64,000 bases of DNA from Toxoplasma gondii ME49 (lineage: Eukaryota > Apicomplexa > Conoidasida > Eucoccidiorida > Sarcocystidae): contig NC_031478.1 in NCBI RefSeq assembly GCF_000006565.2, positions 7,408,343 to 7,472,342 of the forward strand. Direction: 5' to 3'. This document shows positions 1-10,858 of this stretch, in pieces; position 1 is the stretch's first letter; the number at the start of each line of letters is the position of its first letter. A program made the translations under genes and the position numbers. The notes under the pieces are model-generated. The model saw only the letters and a program-made list of their open reading frames with translations. It did not search any database and was not told where the DNA came from.

Positions 1-2336
1 TCACGTCGGTGGCCTCGTTCTTCGCCGGGGGCCGCGAGGAGACAGCTGCGGGCCTCGCGTCCTGCTGCCGTCGGAGACCACGAACTGGGACGCACGCGTT
101 GAGCCCAAAGGAGTGCGACGGCCCGGCGAGGAAAGAGGGCGCCAGTTGTGGAGGAAGCGGCGAAGGCGGAGAAAGTGGAGCAGACAACTCGTGTGAAAGC
201 TTGGACGCTCAGGCAGAGGTGAAGGACTGCAGCGGGTTCGGAGAGGCGGAAGGCGGGGGTACGTTTGAAGGCGAGAAAGAGTCTTTCTTGGCCACAGTCT
301 TGCGCTTGATTACCCAACACCTAGTGACAGTGTTTTCCTCTGTGGCGTATCTAACTGAAGAGGCATGTTTCGTCATCGTCTCCCCCCTAGTCGACGGCTT
401 GGCCGCCTCCGTGTCGACCCCGCAAACGACCTCGACCTCGAACTCTCAGGGCCGGCGGTTCTGTCTGCATGCGACGGAAACTGTCGCTGGTTTTTTCAGC
501 GCCGCAGCGACACTCCAGCAGAGCGTCTTGTCGTCTCTCATCGAGTGTTGGAGAGAAGCTGTGAAGTGGAAACAGGCGGGGGGGGTGTCTCCAGGCGCCG
601 CGCCCTCCGCCGAGAAGGGACCTAGCTGGCTCTCGGTCTTCCTTCTTCTGTTGTTGCTCCACATGGCCTATGGCGTCTTCATTTTGCGGTTTTTCTCGAG
701 AAAAACCAGCGAAGCGGTGACCCGCGCCGAAGCGGCGGTCCGCGAATGTCGGGACTTGCGCCTGTCTCTCGAGTTTCTTCTTCGGGCTCCGACGGAGCGC
801 GTGGGGTTTCTTGGACGCTGGCCTACTTTAGACGAGATCGAGATGGAGAGCAGTGCGAGAGCACTTTCGGCTGAAGACACCGCTCGCTTGGAGCCCAGTG
901 AGGGGGCACCTGCTTCTTTCTCACGACAAGAGAACGGCGAGGCGGAGCCGACAGTCTTGTCCGGAGAACGCAGAGATGCAGAGGCGAAAACGGGAACGCT
1001 GGACGCGGGCGCTCGCAGCGAAGATCGAGCTCACGGAAAGAAAGACACACTTCCCTCGCTTGCATCGCCACACCAGCGACAGTACGATGGTCCCCATGTT
1101 TCTCGGAGTCAGCCCGTGACAGATCGCGAGGAGTACGTCGGTGGCTATGAGCGCTTCCGCTTAGCTTCCTTGGCACTCCAGAGGGACACGATGAAGTGGG
1201 GGAGACACCGCAACGACGGAACGGAGCAGGGACGGCGACAGTCCTTCGACCTCTCTTCTGACGCGAGGGATTCGACGCGTTCGTCGCGCCTCCATCCGTC
1301 GTGGCAGGAGAGGAGGAAACCTGTTTTCCCTAGTCTGAAGAGTATTTCTACTTCCCAATCTTTGGAGATGGAAAAAGATCCTTTTCAGCCGTGCGATCTG
1401 CGAACCTGCCGCGCGACCGCGAGGCCTCCTGAGCGAAGCCCCCATCTTGCAGGCGATGTCCCTTCAGAGCCCCTAGGAGACTTCAACCTCACGCCTAGGC
1501 CGTCTTCTGCTCCAAGCAATGGAGGCGTCTCGCCTTCCTCTGGCGTGTCTGGGGGGGGAGCTCCAGTGAAGGCCACCGACGACAGCGATTCGCGGGTCTC
1601 GAAAACTTTGCATGCGCGAATCGACGTCCCGTTTCCCGAGGAGACAAACGGAGAAAAGGAGTGGGGAGAGGACGGGACAGACGGCCAGTTGGTCATGCCG
1701 AGCGACGTGAAGAGCGACCACGGGGCTTCTTCCTCCCCCAAGGAAACCTTGACAGCGTTGGTCCACTCTTCTGTTAGCCTGTCGCCCTACTGCGGATTCG
1801 GCCGGCAAAGAACTTCGGACGGAGGCGGGAGCGCATCGGAAGCAACGGAATCGACGCCTGCACATGTTGCGTCACCAGTGCCTCCCTTTTTGAAGCACAA
1901 AAAACGCACCAGTACGTGTGGAAACCTCGACGGAAACCGCCACAGTGGAGGGGAATTGCAGCGTGGTTTGTCGTCTGCGGCAGGGAGCAGAAGGGGAGAC
2001 AGAGGCGCAGACAGAGCGGGCAAGGAAGGCACGAAAGGTGAGGAGGAGAAGGCACCACAGAGGAAGAGTTACAACGGCCAATCTCACGGAAACCGGAGGG
2101 CTTTCAAGCTACAGAGACACACGGTCAAAGGGGTCTCGGGGGGTCCCAGCGGGTCTGTCACGACTCTTGGAGCTAGGAGACACCCCCTCGTTGCCTTGAA
2201 GGAGACACCTGTGAAGGACGCAAGAGCAGGGACTGTCTCCGTCGGGCCTGGTAGTGGGGCGGCGCCCCGCGACGAAGCCGATAAGCGAGGAGCCCCACGG
2301 GTGCAAGAGGCAGCTGGAATGCTCCCAGCTAACTAG
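1..2336 (+). CDS. C-terminal exon of a large membrane-anchored protein (5' end outside window)
   Basis: The reading frame is open from the window edge to a TAG at 2334-2336, about 777 codons, so the start and any upstream exons lie outside. The first possible initiator in this frame is a GTG, which is not a credible eukaryotic start. Counting from the GTG at 9, there is a single strong hydrophobic segment near residues 207-227 (leucine-rich, nt 625-690) followed by a basic stop-transfer patch and a short charged helix. An amphipathic stretch precedes it near residues 93-135. The remaining ~520 residues are low-complexity, rich in S, G, R and E, as is usual for coccidian proteins. The topology (globular part upstream, one membrane anchor, disordered tail) resembles a tail-region-anchored protein, but no domain is recognised here. 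The neighbour on the 3' side is the SRS array in convergent orientation. Confidence 0.75.
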   Translation, partial: TSVASFFAGGREETAAGLASCCRRRPRTGTHALSPKECDGPARKEGASCGGSGEGGESGADNSCESLDAQAEVKDCSGFGEAEGGGTFEGEKESFLATVLRLITQHLVTVFSSVAYLTEEACFVIVSPLVDGLAASVSTPQTTSTSNSQGRRFCLHATETVAGFFSAAATLQQSVLSSLIECWREAVKWKQAGGVSPGAAPSAEKGPSWLSVFLLLLLLHMAYGVFILRFFSRKTSEAVTRAEAAVRECRDLRLSLEFLLRAPTERVGFLGRWPTLDEIEMESSARALSAEDTARLEPSEGAPASFSRQENGEAEPTVLSGERRDAEAKTGTLDAGARSEDRAHGKKDTLPSLASPHQRQYDGPHVSRSQPVTDREEYVGGYERFRLASLALQRDTMKWGRHRNDGTEQGRRQSFDLSSDARDSTRSSRLHPSWQERRKPVFPSLKSISTSQSLEMEKDPFQPCDLRTCRATARPPERSPHLAGDVPSEPLGDFNLTPRPSSAPSNGGVSPSSGVSGGGAPVKATDDSDSRVSKTLHARIDVPFPEETNGEKEWGEDGTDGQLVMPSDVKSDHGASSSPKETLTALVHSSVSLSPYCGFGRQRTSDGGGSASEATESTPAHVASPVPPFLKHKKRTSTCGNLDGNRHSGGELQRGLSSAAGSRRGDRGADRAGKEGTKGEEEKAPQRKSYNGQSHGNRRAFKLQRHTVKGVSGGPSGSVTTLGARRHPLVALKETPVKDARAGTVSVGPGSGAAPRDEADKRGAPRVQEAAGMLPAN

Positions 2337-4356
2337 AGTTCGAATAGAGCAACAGAAACGGAGAACAGTCAGCTTCGGGTCCTCGTCCGGAAGGCCAGAC
2401 AGAACGAGGAAACCGAGAGAGAGGATCGCTGGAAACAGAACGGAAAGAGACAGAATGAACGTATAAATCTCCGAAAGAGACACTTTTTGTTTCCGCGGCA
2501 CAAAAGCAAAAGCAGGACCGTTTTAGGATCGATGGGGGCAGTGTGGAGAGAGTTTGCGGGGTGAAGTTCCGTTTTCGTTTCGGATCACTACGGGCTATTA
2601 TTGATCAGACACTTTGTTACTAACACAGAACCTACGGGTGGCGACAGCTGGTCATCACTGAGAGGCGACTTTCTAATTACAGTAGCCCAGAAGGAACTCA
2701 AGCAACGAGTTGTATGGCGCACTTTAGTTGTCCATGTTCACCTGAGAGAAATCGTGGGACTTGCTGCACGATTGAAACAACCAGTTACGGAACGGATAAC
2801 GCTGAGAAAAGTGAAGATAAGTGGCGGATGTGAAAAGGAAACATGTGGGATAGCTGCGGAATCAGGCCGCTCGTGTGACTGTGGATATGCCAGACGATGA
2901 AGAGAATAGACAGAAGCGCGGGAAAAAGTAGCGCGAGCTGTGAAGTGAAATTTCTACTGATGGACTGCCGGGTTGTTTGTCGCTATCTCCGTTGTAACTA
3001 CACTTGTGTCCGTGAATCGCAGTGACTAAGAAAACGGAACGAAGAAGCAAGAGTCACCGATGGAAGTGACCATGCGTCTGCACTGTGCCGCAAGCACTCA
3101 CCCTGAGAGCAGCGGTGTCTTCACCGTATAAGAATATCATAGACGCGCAGAAGAAATCAAAACAGTGATGTCGTCTATCTTCGTAGAATCTCACCCACTA
3201 CTAGACAGAAGATAACAATTTCACTTGTTTGGGGAATCAATTTCGTCCAAATGCGGATGCACATCTCCAAACAAATCGGGGCTACACCAGCCACGCAGAA
3301 ATACTCTTGCATCTCTCATGTCAGCACGTGGAGTTATTATGTTCTGTCTCTTCAGTGCAAGGAGTGTCAGCTTGAAAGTTTGGTTCTCCACACGTAGTCC
3401 TGGTTCAAGGAGAAAGTTTGTTGGGAAGAGATGCTGAAACCTCTTCCGGGGTTGTGAGGTCGTTTTGAGACGTTTCATACCTCGTGGATAAACCATCACT
3501 TAAAGAACTGGTTGTATTCAGGAAATAATGCTCCGCATCCGGGTGAATCTAATTCTAAGGAACAGACTTTGGGCACCTACCTATAAGTCCTCCTGCTGAG
3601 TGGCAGGCGTACTGAAACCTGTGCTGCCTGTGCCATGCCGTCTCGACGAGCTTCGCAGTTCCGTGGTATTTATTGGTTTTTACTCATTATCCTCTTCGAC
3701 GTGGGCCAGGGCTTTTTTACGAGGGAACGTGCGTATTCGTCCGTGTCAAGGTTACACGTGTCACTTCAAAGCAAGTAACACATAAAAAGACGAGTTGATC
3801 TGGCACCGCAGATGCAATGCTACCGGCAGCAAGCCCACGAAAAACGTGTTCGACAGTTTCGATGAAGTCACCGTAAACGTCACTCATTAGCACTTCGAGG
3901 CCCTTCACAATCGCCAGTGGTCTCAACGTCTGGGTGCGCGAACCGTTGCAAGTAGGCATGTAATCATACGCAACATTCCTACGGCCAGTGTTCATGGGCG
4001 TGGCGAAACAAGGGAACAAGGGTTCCTCGATTGTATCAAGAGAGGAAGTGGATGGACACCGCTTTTCGGGCTTCATATCGAATGCCCTCGGAAAAGCAAT
4101 GCATACATTTCATTACCTGCACACGTTCGGTACGTGCTAATGTGATTACCTGTACATCCCCGTACATGCATGCACATGCATTTAACATACGCCAGCAATC
4201 AACACAGCCAGCGAAAAAACAACATATCTCTCCCAAACGTGTAGACGCAGACTTTTTTTAAACGCTGGCGCGGTCCCTTCACGAAAATACAGAACGCAAT
4301 TAACTCTAACAGAACAATTTCTATTGCCCGCTAGTACAGGCCAGTGTACGAACGAA
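2337..4356. other. Intergenic, convergent between the partial gene and SRS copy A
   Basis: Only short scattered ORFs occur here and none has a recognisable domain or plausible splice structure. From about 3667 to 4190 it contains the first copy of the conserved 3'-flank block of the SRS array. The first ~1.2 kb presumably includes the 3' UTR of the upstream gene; no terminator or RNA gene was seen. Confidence 0.6.
3667..4190 (-). repeat. SRS-unit 3'-flank block, copy A (relic of coding sequence?)
   Basis: This region lies downstream of SRS copy A and aligns by eye with 6157-6665, 8660-9150 and 12485-12960, the corresponding stretch after copies B, C and D. On the minus strand near 3760-3900 it encodes a piece (VPDQ followed by a hydrophobic patch and a cysteine) recognisably similar in all four units, but frames are interrupted and the rest has diverged. 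It may be the remains of an ancestral second SRS-like exon or gene in the repeat unit. I could not establish that it is expressed. Confidence 0.45.
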
Positions 4357-5596
4357 TCAGCAGCAGATGGCTGAGAAACCATTCCCTGCTACCATTGCCG
4401 CAAACGACATGGACACAATCATAAAGCTGCTGCTCAGAACGACCCCTTGTTCACCACCCGAAGGTGCCGGCGTCGCAGTCGCGTCCGAATCTGGTCTTTT
4501 TTCAACGCTGATGAGAACTTTACATCCCTCTGGGGTTCCCGTGCGCCCGCTGCCGCCTGACGGTGGATTTGGGGGAACGCATTTGTAAAAGAACGTTTGG
4601 GCAGACGAAGGCAAATTTGGGCAAGACAATGTATAACCAACTGCTGTTGCCGTCGTGCCAGCTGCATTCTCGACCAGACTACTATTCGGGACAAGCGCCT
4701 GCAAGACAACCTCCTTCACTTCAAGGGTGGCTGCTGCGCGACTACTCTGGCTTTGTTCCTCAATGAACACATGCTCGAAAAACCTGGGCTCAAGAGTTGC
4801 ACTTTCGTTACATCCGAAAGTGACCGATTTCGTGGTAGAGGTGATTGCTAAAGCGACCTGTCCGTCCTTGCACTTATCTGAACAACACGACAGGCGCACG
4901 CGCAAAACAAGGCAAACTTCCCAGGAGGAATGAGTGGAGGGGTCAGCCTTAACAGAAGCCAGAAACACGTGGAGCGCATCAGGTTCTTCACTGGGGCTTC
5001 TGCATCAGCTTACTTGCATCAGGAACTGGCGTCGGCTTTTGAGAGAAAACAGACACCTGGATCAAGCAGGTGGTAGAAGACCCAGAACCTGTGACCTGCT
5101 TAGAACCACTATCACCGCCGGATGAAGAAGTTGGATCGCACAAAAAATAGACTGTGAAGGGAGTCTTCAGCAACGCATCGCTTTTAACTTTGAGACTGTA
5201 TCCTGACTCCGACTTCGTTTTGGAGGTAGGCGGTGTGAAGATGAGAGATGACGCGTCTACTTCCTTTGTGCAGGCGGCATTTCCCCAAAGCATTTCATCG
5301 TTTTCTGGTTTTGCTCTCAGTTGCAAGCCTGCGCCACACTTGAATTTCACCTCTTGGTTTGTGCTGCTAAGGCGTAAGAACAGGGGCGTTGCACTACCAC
5401 TGCATGACTGGACTTCGGATGCCTTGGCAACGGGCTGCTGCATGAAGTTGCGTGTGAGAAGTGCAAGAAGACAAAACGACTGAAACCGACGAGAGGAGAC
5501 GATGCGCGTGGAGGAGTATCTAGTTCGTCTCTCACGCAAGAGAGAAGACCTGCACGCTGAGTTCCGGCAGGTCGCAGCCGAGTGTGCAGCCGCCAT
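4357..5596 (-). CDS. SRS-family GPI-anchored surface antigen, copy A (2 exons, 367 aa)
   Basis: Exon 1 is 5596-5014 and exon 2 is 4877-4357; the 136-nt intron starts GTAAGC and ends TTCAG, phase 1, and the join gives PDANKCKDGQV. The start is the ATG at 5596 because the first residues (MAAAHSAA) recur in copies C and D. A long basic leader precedes a hydrophobic signal segment near residues 39-52. Two SRS domains follow: cysteines 65, 87, 109, 153 and 177 in domain 1, and 197, 217, 280, 294 and 313 in domain 2. Each has five cysteines rather than the six of SAG1, so one disulphide may be missing. The C-terminus (about 336-367) is small residues plus a hydrophobic tail, typical of GPI attachment. 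SRS proteins coat the zoite surface and take part in attachment and immune recognition. Which SRS subfamily this is cannot be named from here. Confidence 0.88.
4408..5059 (-). repeat. Near-identical block shared by SRS copies A and B (copy A)
   Basis: About 650 bp match 6902-7553 at a constant offset of 2494, with only about three differences seen by eye. The block covers most of exon 2, the whole intron and the last ~45 bases of exon 1. The identity of the intron, beside strongly diverged exon 1 sequence, points to recent gene conversion rather than selection on protein. Confidence 0.85.
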
Positions 5597-5725
5597 CTCC
5601 AGCAGGGCACGTATGAAAATTGTATTAGGACTCTAAAAAACGGCAAGGGAATCGGTAAGATAACGAGCACACCAGAAAATATGAGATCCGTTGATAAACA
5701 TCATAGATTGGCTCTTTAAATTTTT

Positions 5726-5790
5726 CAGTTTCCATTGCCACGCCAACAGCCAGTGCCGGAAGACCTGGGGGGGGGGTGGTTCTACACACC
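5726..5790 (-). promoter_or_regulatory. Conserved upstream block of SRS copy A
   Basis: On the plus strand this reads TTTCCAT then a GCCAGTGCCGGAAGAC core and a G-rich run. The same block lies upstream of the start codons of all four SRS copies at 130-170 bp, while reading frames through it are not kept. This suggests a promoter or 5' UTR element rather than coding sequence. In this copy the G run has reached ten bases (5767-5776). Confidence 0.5.
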
Positions 5791-6156
5791 AGCATAAAAA
5801 GCCAAAGAGGCCGACGAAAGAACGAGGCCCTGCGCTTCCCTGCGTAAGGGTCAAACATGACAGCACAACTTAGTACTCTGGTGTTAACATGTACTCCCAC
5901 TGTGTCACAACAGAATGTGCTAGCACCTTGGCCGCATGAAGTTGTTAGATTACTTGGTCGTCGATGCAAATTTTCCTGGTTCATGGTTTCGTTCATTTCC
6001 GTCGGTTGATGAACCAAGATCAGGAATCGATGTGCGTATTACGTACCCGTATGAATACCCGTGCTGAGCGGCAGACATAATGAAATCTATGTTTCCCGTC
6101 GATGCATACCTGTGTGTGCTTCGCGGTTAGATGACAACCCGTGGTTTTCTTCGGTG

Positions 6157-6665
6157 TTCTATCATCAAGTTCTGTTGAACGTGGGCATCAAATTTTGCTA
6201 CAGCGGAGCATGCGTTTTGACGGGTAGACTTAAGTGTCAAGGTGGCCCTTTTGAAGCAAGTAACAGATAACATGATATATTGATCTGGCACCTCAGGTGC
6301 AGTGCCTTCGGCAGCAAGCTGTAGAGAAATGTCTTCGACGGCTACGATGGAATCACCGCACAAGTGACTCTTCAGCTCTTCGAGTTCCACACACCCGTTA
6401 GCAGTCTCGCTCTTCGTGTATACGAGCTGCTGCAAGTAGCCACCTAGTCCAATGCAATATTTCTAGAACTAGGGCGTCTAGAAGTGACAAGTGAAGAGAA
6501 TGAAGACGCGTATAGTAGAATAAGAGAAAAGTAGATTCACGCTTGTATGTCAGTTCCACATCGAATGCCCACACACAAGCGAAGCATATACTTTATTACC
6601 TGCACACAGTTGCGTAGGCGTCGTTGTCAGCATCTACACGTACGCGTATGCACATACACAACCAT
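6157..6665 (-). repeat. SRS-unit 3'-flank block, copy B
   Basis: Downstream of SRS copy B, it aligns with the blocks at 3667-4190, 8660-9150 and 12485-12960. On the minus strand around 6255-6400 it encodes LAAEG, VPDQ and SVTCF motifs that parallel LAAG, VPDQ and CVTCF in copy A. The frame is longer here (about 100 codons) but has no convincing start or splice context. Confidence 0.45.
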
Positions 6666-6865
6666 CATATAGACGAGATCTCAGCGCAACTGGCGCACAA
6701 AAACGTGTCTCCCACTTGTTTAGACGACAATATTTGCTTCACACAGGCTCTGTCCCTTCTTAAATGTCGAATGGAGTAGAACGCACAACCTCCCGAAATT
6801 AAAAAAGGCATTGTCTACTGTCTGCCAGCACAGACGAATGTACGAACCAATGACAAGAAGATGTC

Positions 6866-8105
6866 TTAGAATAATTTCCCTGTCGCCGTCGTCACCAATG
6901 AAATGGACACAATCATAAAGCTGCTGCTCAGAACGATCCCTCGTTCACCACCCGAAGGTGCCGGCGTCGCAGTCGCGTCCGAATCTGGTCTTTTTTCAAC
7001 GCTGATGAGAACTTTACATCCCTCTGGGGTTCCCGTGCGCCCGCTGCCGCCTGACGGTGGATTTGGGGGAACGCATTTGTAAAAGAACGTTTGGGCAGAC
7101 GAAGGCAAATTTGGGCAAGACAATGTATAACCAACTGCTGTTGCCGTCGTGCCAGCTGCATTCTCGACCAGACTACTATTCGGGACAAGCGCCTGCAAGA
7201 CAACCTCCTTCGCTTCAAGGGTGGCTGCTGCGCGACTACTCTGGCTTTGTTCCTCAATGAACACATGCTCGAAAAACCTGGGCTCAAGAGTTGCACTTTC
7301 GTTACATCCGAAAGTGACCGATTTCGTGGTAGAGGTGATTGCTAAAGCGACCTGTCCGTCCTTGCACTTATCTGAACAACACGACAGGCGCACGCGCAAA
7401 ACAAGGCAAACTTCCCAGGAGGAATGAGTGGAGGGGTCAGCCTTAACAGAAGCCAGAAACACGTGGAGCGCATCAGGTTCTTCACTGGGGCTTCTGCATC
7501 AGCTTACTTGCATCAGGAACTGGCGTCGGCTTTTGAGAGAAAACAGACACCTGAACTACGCAAGGTTTATTAGATTCTGACGCTTCAACACGGGCGGACC
7601 CCCCACCGCCTGCTGCAGATTTGGGATCGCATGAAAAGTATACTGTGAGGGGAGTCGTTGGAAGATTGCCTTTCACTCCGAGGCTGTACTCTGTATCTGG
7701 GGTAGAGTTGTTCTTGGCTCCCTGTGATTGTGGTGTGAAGGTGAATGCAGATGCATCTATTTCCTTTGTGCAAGCGATATTCCCACAGAGTTTCCCATCT
7801 TCAGTTGGCTTTTTGTGCAGCTCCAGTCCTTCGTCACATTTGAATTTCACCACTTTTTTGGTTGTGGTGAGATTCAACGACAGGGGCGATGCACTAGGGC
7901 TGCATGTTGGAACTGGTTGCTGTGGGACCGAGTCGCCTTGGGAATGTTGCACGAAATTGCAAGCAAAAATTACAAACAAGTAGAGCGGTAGGCACCGACA
8001 AGAACGCAAAACAGAGAAGGAAGAGTGATCAGATCGTATACCCTGAAAGAGAGCAGGCCTGAACGTCGAGTAACGGTTGGCCACAGTTGAGTGTGCAGTC
8101 TCCAT
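6866..8105 (-). CDS. SRS-family GPI-anchored surface antigen, copy B (2 exons, 367 aa)
   Basis: Exon 1 is 8105-7508 and exon 2 is 7371-6866, with a 136-nt phase-1 intron identical in position and nearly in sequence to copy A. The start ATG at 8105 (METAHS) corresponds to MAAAHS in the other copies. A hydrophobic signal segment (LPLYLFVIFACNF) lies near residues 40-52. Domain 1 has the motifs TCSPS, FKCDEG, ACTKEID, FSCDP and PCVVQV; domain 2 is almost the same as in copy A. The last ~20 residues differ from A but keep a hydrophobic GPI-signal character. Domain 1 differs strongly from copy A while domain 2 does not. Expected location is the parasite plasma membrane. Stage expression cannot be inferred. 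Confidence 0.87.
6902..7553 (-). repeat. Near-identical block shared by SRS copies A and B (copy B)
   Basis: Partner of 4408-5059. The differences seen are two bases near the GPI-signal end of exon 2 and one near position 7212, which changes a residue in the TLE(V/A)KEVV segment. Identity stops abruptly after CACCTG at 7553, inside exon 1. Confidence 0.85.
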
Positions 8106-8247
8106 CTCCAGAAGGGTGAGTACGAAAATTGGACACGGATTCTAGGTAGCCGTAGAGGGAAACGGAAAAACGACAACCTAACCTACAGCTGTGAGAACCG
8201 CTGAGAACGAAAAACGCATGCTCTATAATGGTCCCACTCCGGAAACT

Positions 8248-8310
8248 GTTTAGTTTCCATAGCCTGGCCGCCAGCCAGTGCCGGAAGACATGGGGGGTGG
8301 TTCTGCACAC
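8248..8310 (-). promoter_or_regulatory. Conserved upstream block of SRS copy B
   Basis: This carries the AGTTTCCAT and CCAGCCAGTGCCGGAAGAC motifs found upstream of the other three SRS genes, about 143 bp before the ATG at 8105. The surrounding sequence differs between units, so the block stands out as conserved. No function has been shown. Confidence 0.5.
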
Positions 8311-8659
8311 GAGGAGAAAAGCCAGGACGGGCGCTGGAGGAATTAGAGCGCGGGCGTCCTTGGCTAAGTGAAGGTCGACAGCATCGAGTTGTATCATGTA
8401 CTCGTTTTCAAGTAGACTGTGTTGTCACAAGAGATCATTACAGAGCCTTAACGGCAAAAAATAGTTGAATTATCTTGCAAATGCAAAATTTCCTGCGCCT
8501 GTTTTGTTCACTTCCGTGGGTCGATGAACCAAGAGCAGGAATGGATGTGCAAGGAATACGTAAGTGTATGGTTCCTGCACACAATCGGAAGTCTGTGTTC
8601 TCTATAAATAACCATTGCTGCCCTGCAGTTAGAAAAATTATCATGGCTTCTCTTCTTCT

Positions 8660-9150
8660 CAGTCATTATCAATTCTTTCTCAAAGTGGCCAATTTGGTTG
8701 TGCAGAGGTAGCATGTGTTCTCATGAATATTCATCCGTGTCAAGGCTGCATTTCGAAACAGGGAATGGATAGGATGGTACCTTGATATGGCACTGGACAC
8801 GAAGTGCCATCCGCAGCCATATCTGAAAAAACGTGTTCGAAAGAAACATTCGCGCCATCACGTCGCCTTCTTCAAGGTTTCGAGCTCGATATCAATCCTT
8901 GGCAGTCTCAATCTTAGTGTACGCGAATTACTGCTATTCGGGCTCAAAAGCAATAAAAAACTGTTGTAACTAGTTTGCCTGGCAGTGACAACGGTACCAC
9001 GATCCTCATAGCAGATTAGGAGAAACGTAGATCCAAGCTGGTATGTGGGTTCCACATCGAACGCCCCCAGAAAAGCAAAGCATATAATTCATTACCTACA
9101 TACAATTTTGTACGCGTCATGTTGGCATCCATGCATATATGGATGTTCAT
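8660..9150 (-). repeat. SRS-unit 3'-flank block, copy C
   Basis: This is the region after the C gene that aligns with 3667-4190, 6157-6665 and 12485-12960. On the minus strand near 8745-8890 it encodes an NVSFEHVF motif followed by a VP and an SIPCFEM segment, similar to NVSFKHAF in copy D and VEHVF in copy A. The motif FEHVF also occurs in SRS domain 2 of copies A and B, which supports an SRS-derived relic. Confidence 0.45.
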
Positions 9151-9218
9151 CTGCATATACTGATGTTAAGAGGGGACTCAGCCCAGGTGGTGCAACAACA
9201 CAACGTGTCTCAGACACG

Positions 9219-9884
9219 CACACGAGAAGAACTTTGCTTCGAACAAGTTCGGTCCCTTCTTCGACGGAGAAAGCTGCCTGAAAAAAGAAACATCTTTTAC
9301 CCCCTTACAGTACAACAAAGTGTCAGACCGGAGACGGGATGGCGACAAGAGCACTTAGAACATATTCCCTGTCACCAATGCAAAACAAGAAATGAACGCA
9401 ATCATAAAGGCACTGCCCAGAACGACTCCTTGTTCCCCTCTGGAAGGTTCAGGCGTCGCAGGCGTTTCAGCCTCGGGTTTCTCTTCAATATTGATAAGGA
9501 CTTTGCATTCTGTTTGTGTTCCCACCTGTTCGCGCGCCGATGCTGATGAGACACATTTGTAAAAGATGTTTTGGGGAGACGAAGGCAAATCTGGGCAGGA
9601 CAGCGTATAGCCAACTGTGTCATTTCCGGTATTAGCTGCATTCTCAACCAAACTACTATTTGGAACGAGGTCCTGCAAGACAACCTCCTCCTCTCTGCCA
9701 GTTGATGCGCCACCACTCTTCTCAGTTGCTTTCTCAATGAAAACATGTTCGAGGAGAGCGGGCTTCAGGGTGGCGCCTTCGCTACATCCGAAAGTGACAG
9801 ACTTGCTCTTGGAGGTGACCGCTACAGTGACCTGTCCGTTCTTGCATTTATCTGAACGACACAACACGCACGTGCGCAGCACAG
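9219..9884 (-). repeat. Near-identical block shared by SRS copies C and D (exon 2 plus 3' flank, copy C)
   Basis: About 665 bp match 13038-13703 at a constant offset of 3819 with only a few differences. It covers all of exon 2, the 3' flank and the acceptor end of the intron. Identity ends within the intron, and the rest of the intron differs in length (165 versus 130 nt). Confidence 0.85.
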
Positions 9885-10642
9885 CGCAGACACTGAGGGC
9901 ACATGACTGCAGAACAACGCAAACATCAGGGAAGCATGAGTATACGGATCGTCCTCAACAAAGACCGGAAAAAGGTACACAGCGGCGGTTTCATAGGCGC
10001 TTCTGTATCAGCTTACTTGAATCAGGAACTGGCGTTGGTTGTTGAGAGAAAACAGACACCTGAACTAGGCAGGACTTCTTTGGGTCAGAAGCTTCAACCC
10101 GCCCAGACATCCCTCCACCTGCAGGAGATTTGGGATCGCACGCGAAGTAGACTGTGAAGGGGGCCTGCTGCAAAGTGCCGCTCTTTAGCTTCAGGCTATT
10201 TTCCGCCTCTGCATTTTGTTCCGGCTTAGGGTTTTTTAAAACTTAGCGATAGTGAAGACGTCGATGAGGATGGCGTGAAAACGAGGGACGACGCATCGAC
10301 TTCCTTAGTGCAGGCGGCATTTCCCCAAAGTTTGTTAGAGTCTGTTGGATTTGCCCTCAGCTGCAAACCTGTGCCACATTTGAATTTCACCTCGTTAGTT
10401 TTGCTTGTGATTCTTAAGACCAAAGGCGATGCATTACTCTCGCATGTTACAGACTGTGAGTTTGCCTGGTTTCCTGCCGACTGCTGCACGAAACTGGCCG
10501 TGAGAATTACGAGAAGAGATAGCGACAAGAACTGAGAAGGATAGACGAAAGACACGGAAGAGGTGCCACTTTGTCTCTCCCGCAAGAGACAAGGCCAGAA
10601 CGTGGAGTAACGACAGGCCGCAGCCGAGTGTGCAGCCGCCAT
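9355..10642 (-). pseudogene. SRS-family surface antigen, copy C, frameshifted in exon 1
   Basis: Exon 1 would run 10642-10017 and exon 2 9851-9355, with a 165-nt phase-1 intron (GTAAGC to TTCAG) at the same place as in the other copies. The start is MAAAHS at 10642. Reading stops at the TAA at 10226-10228, in the middle of SRS domain 1. The downstream half of domain 1 (ending in the VFSQQPTPVPDS segment) is intact but in another frame, offset by one extra base; a run of six T on the plus strand (10232-10237) is the likely place. Exon 2 is intact, with domain-2 cysteines and a GPI-type tail. It is either a true pseudogene, a copy that needs frame change, or a homopolymer error in the assembly. 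The 5' half resembles copy D, the 3' half of exon 1 resembles copy B. Confidence 0.75.
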
Positions 10643-10858
10643 CGCCAGTAGCGCCAGAAGGAGAACTGGATTAAAATTGTCTGTGGCGGTAGTTAGAAAC
10701 GGAAGTGCGGCAAGCCGAACAAAACAGAGAAGACTATTGACAACGAAAGACACGAAACAGAGAAACCTGTTGACAACGGAAAACACTAGTGCTGTCTTAG
10801 GTGTGACTCGGGAAACTGTTCAGTTTCCATCGCCACGCCGCCAGCCAGTGCCGGAAGA
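10286..10858 (-). repeat. Near-identical block shared by SRS copies C and D (exon 1 5' part plus promoter, copy C)
   Basis: About 570 bp match 14042-14614 at an offset of 3756 with few differences. The block spans the first ~355 bases of exon 1, the 5' flank and the conserved upstream element. Similarity to D drops sharply below 10286, close to the frameshift of copy C. Confidence 0.85.

Noticed and set aside
2109..2501. Minus-strand ORFs opposite the first gene and opposite the IGPS-like extension
   Set aside because: GC-rich coding DNA produces long antisense frames; none has a domain, start context or splice sites.
10226..10786. Upstream in-frame extension of SRS copies C and D (start MFSVVNRF)
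   Set aside because: Copy A has no in-frame ATG upstream of MAAAHS, and the extension lies between the gene and the conserved upstream block, so it is more likely 5' UTR.
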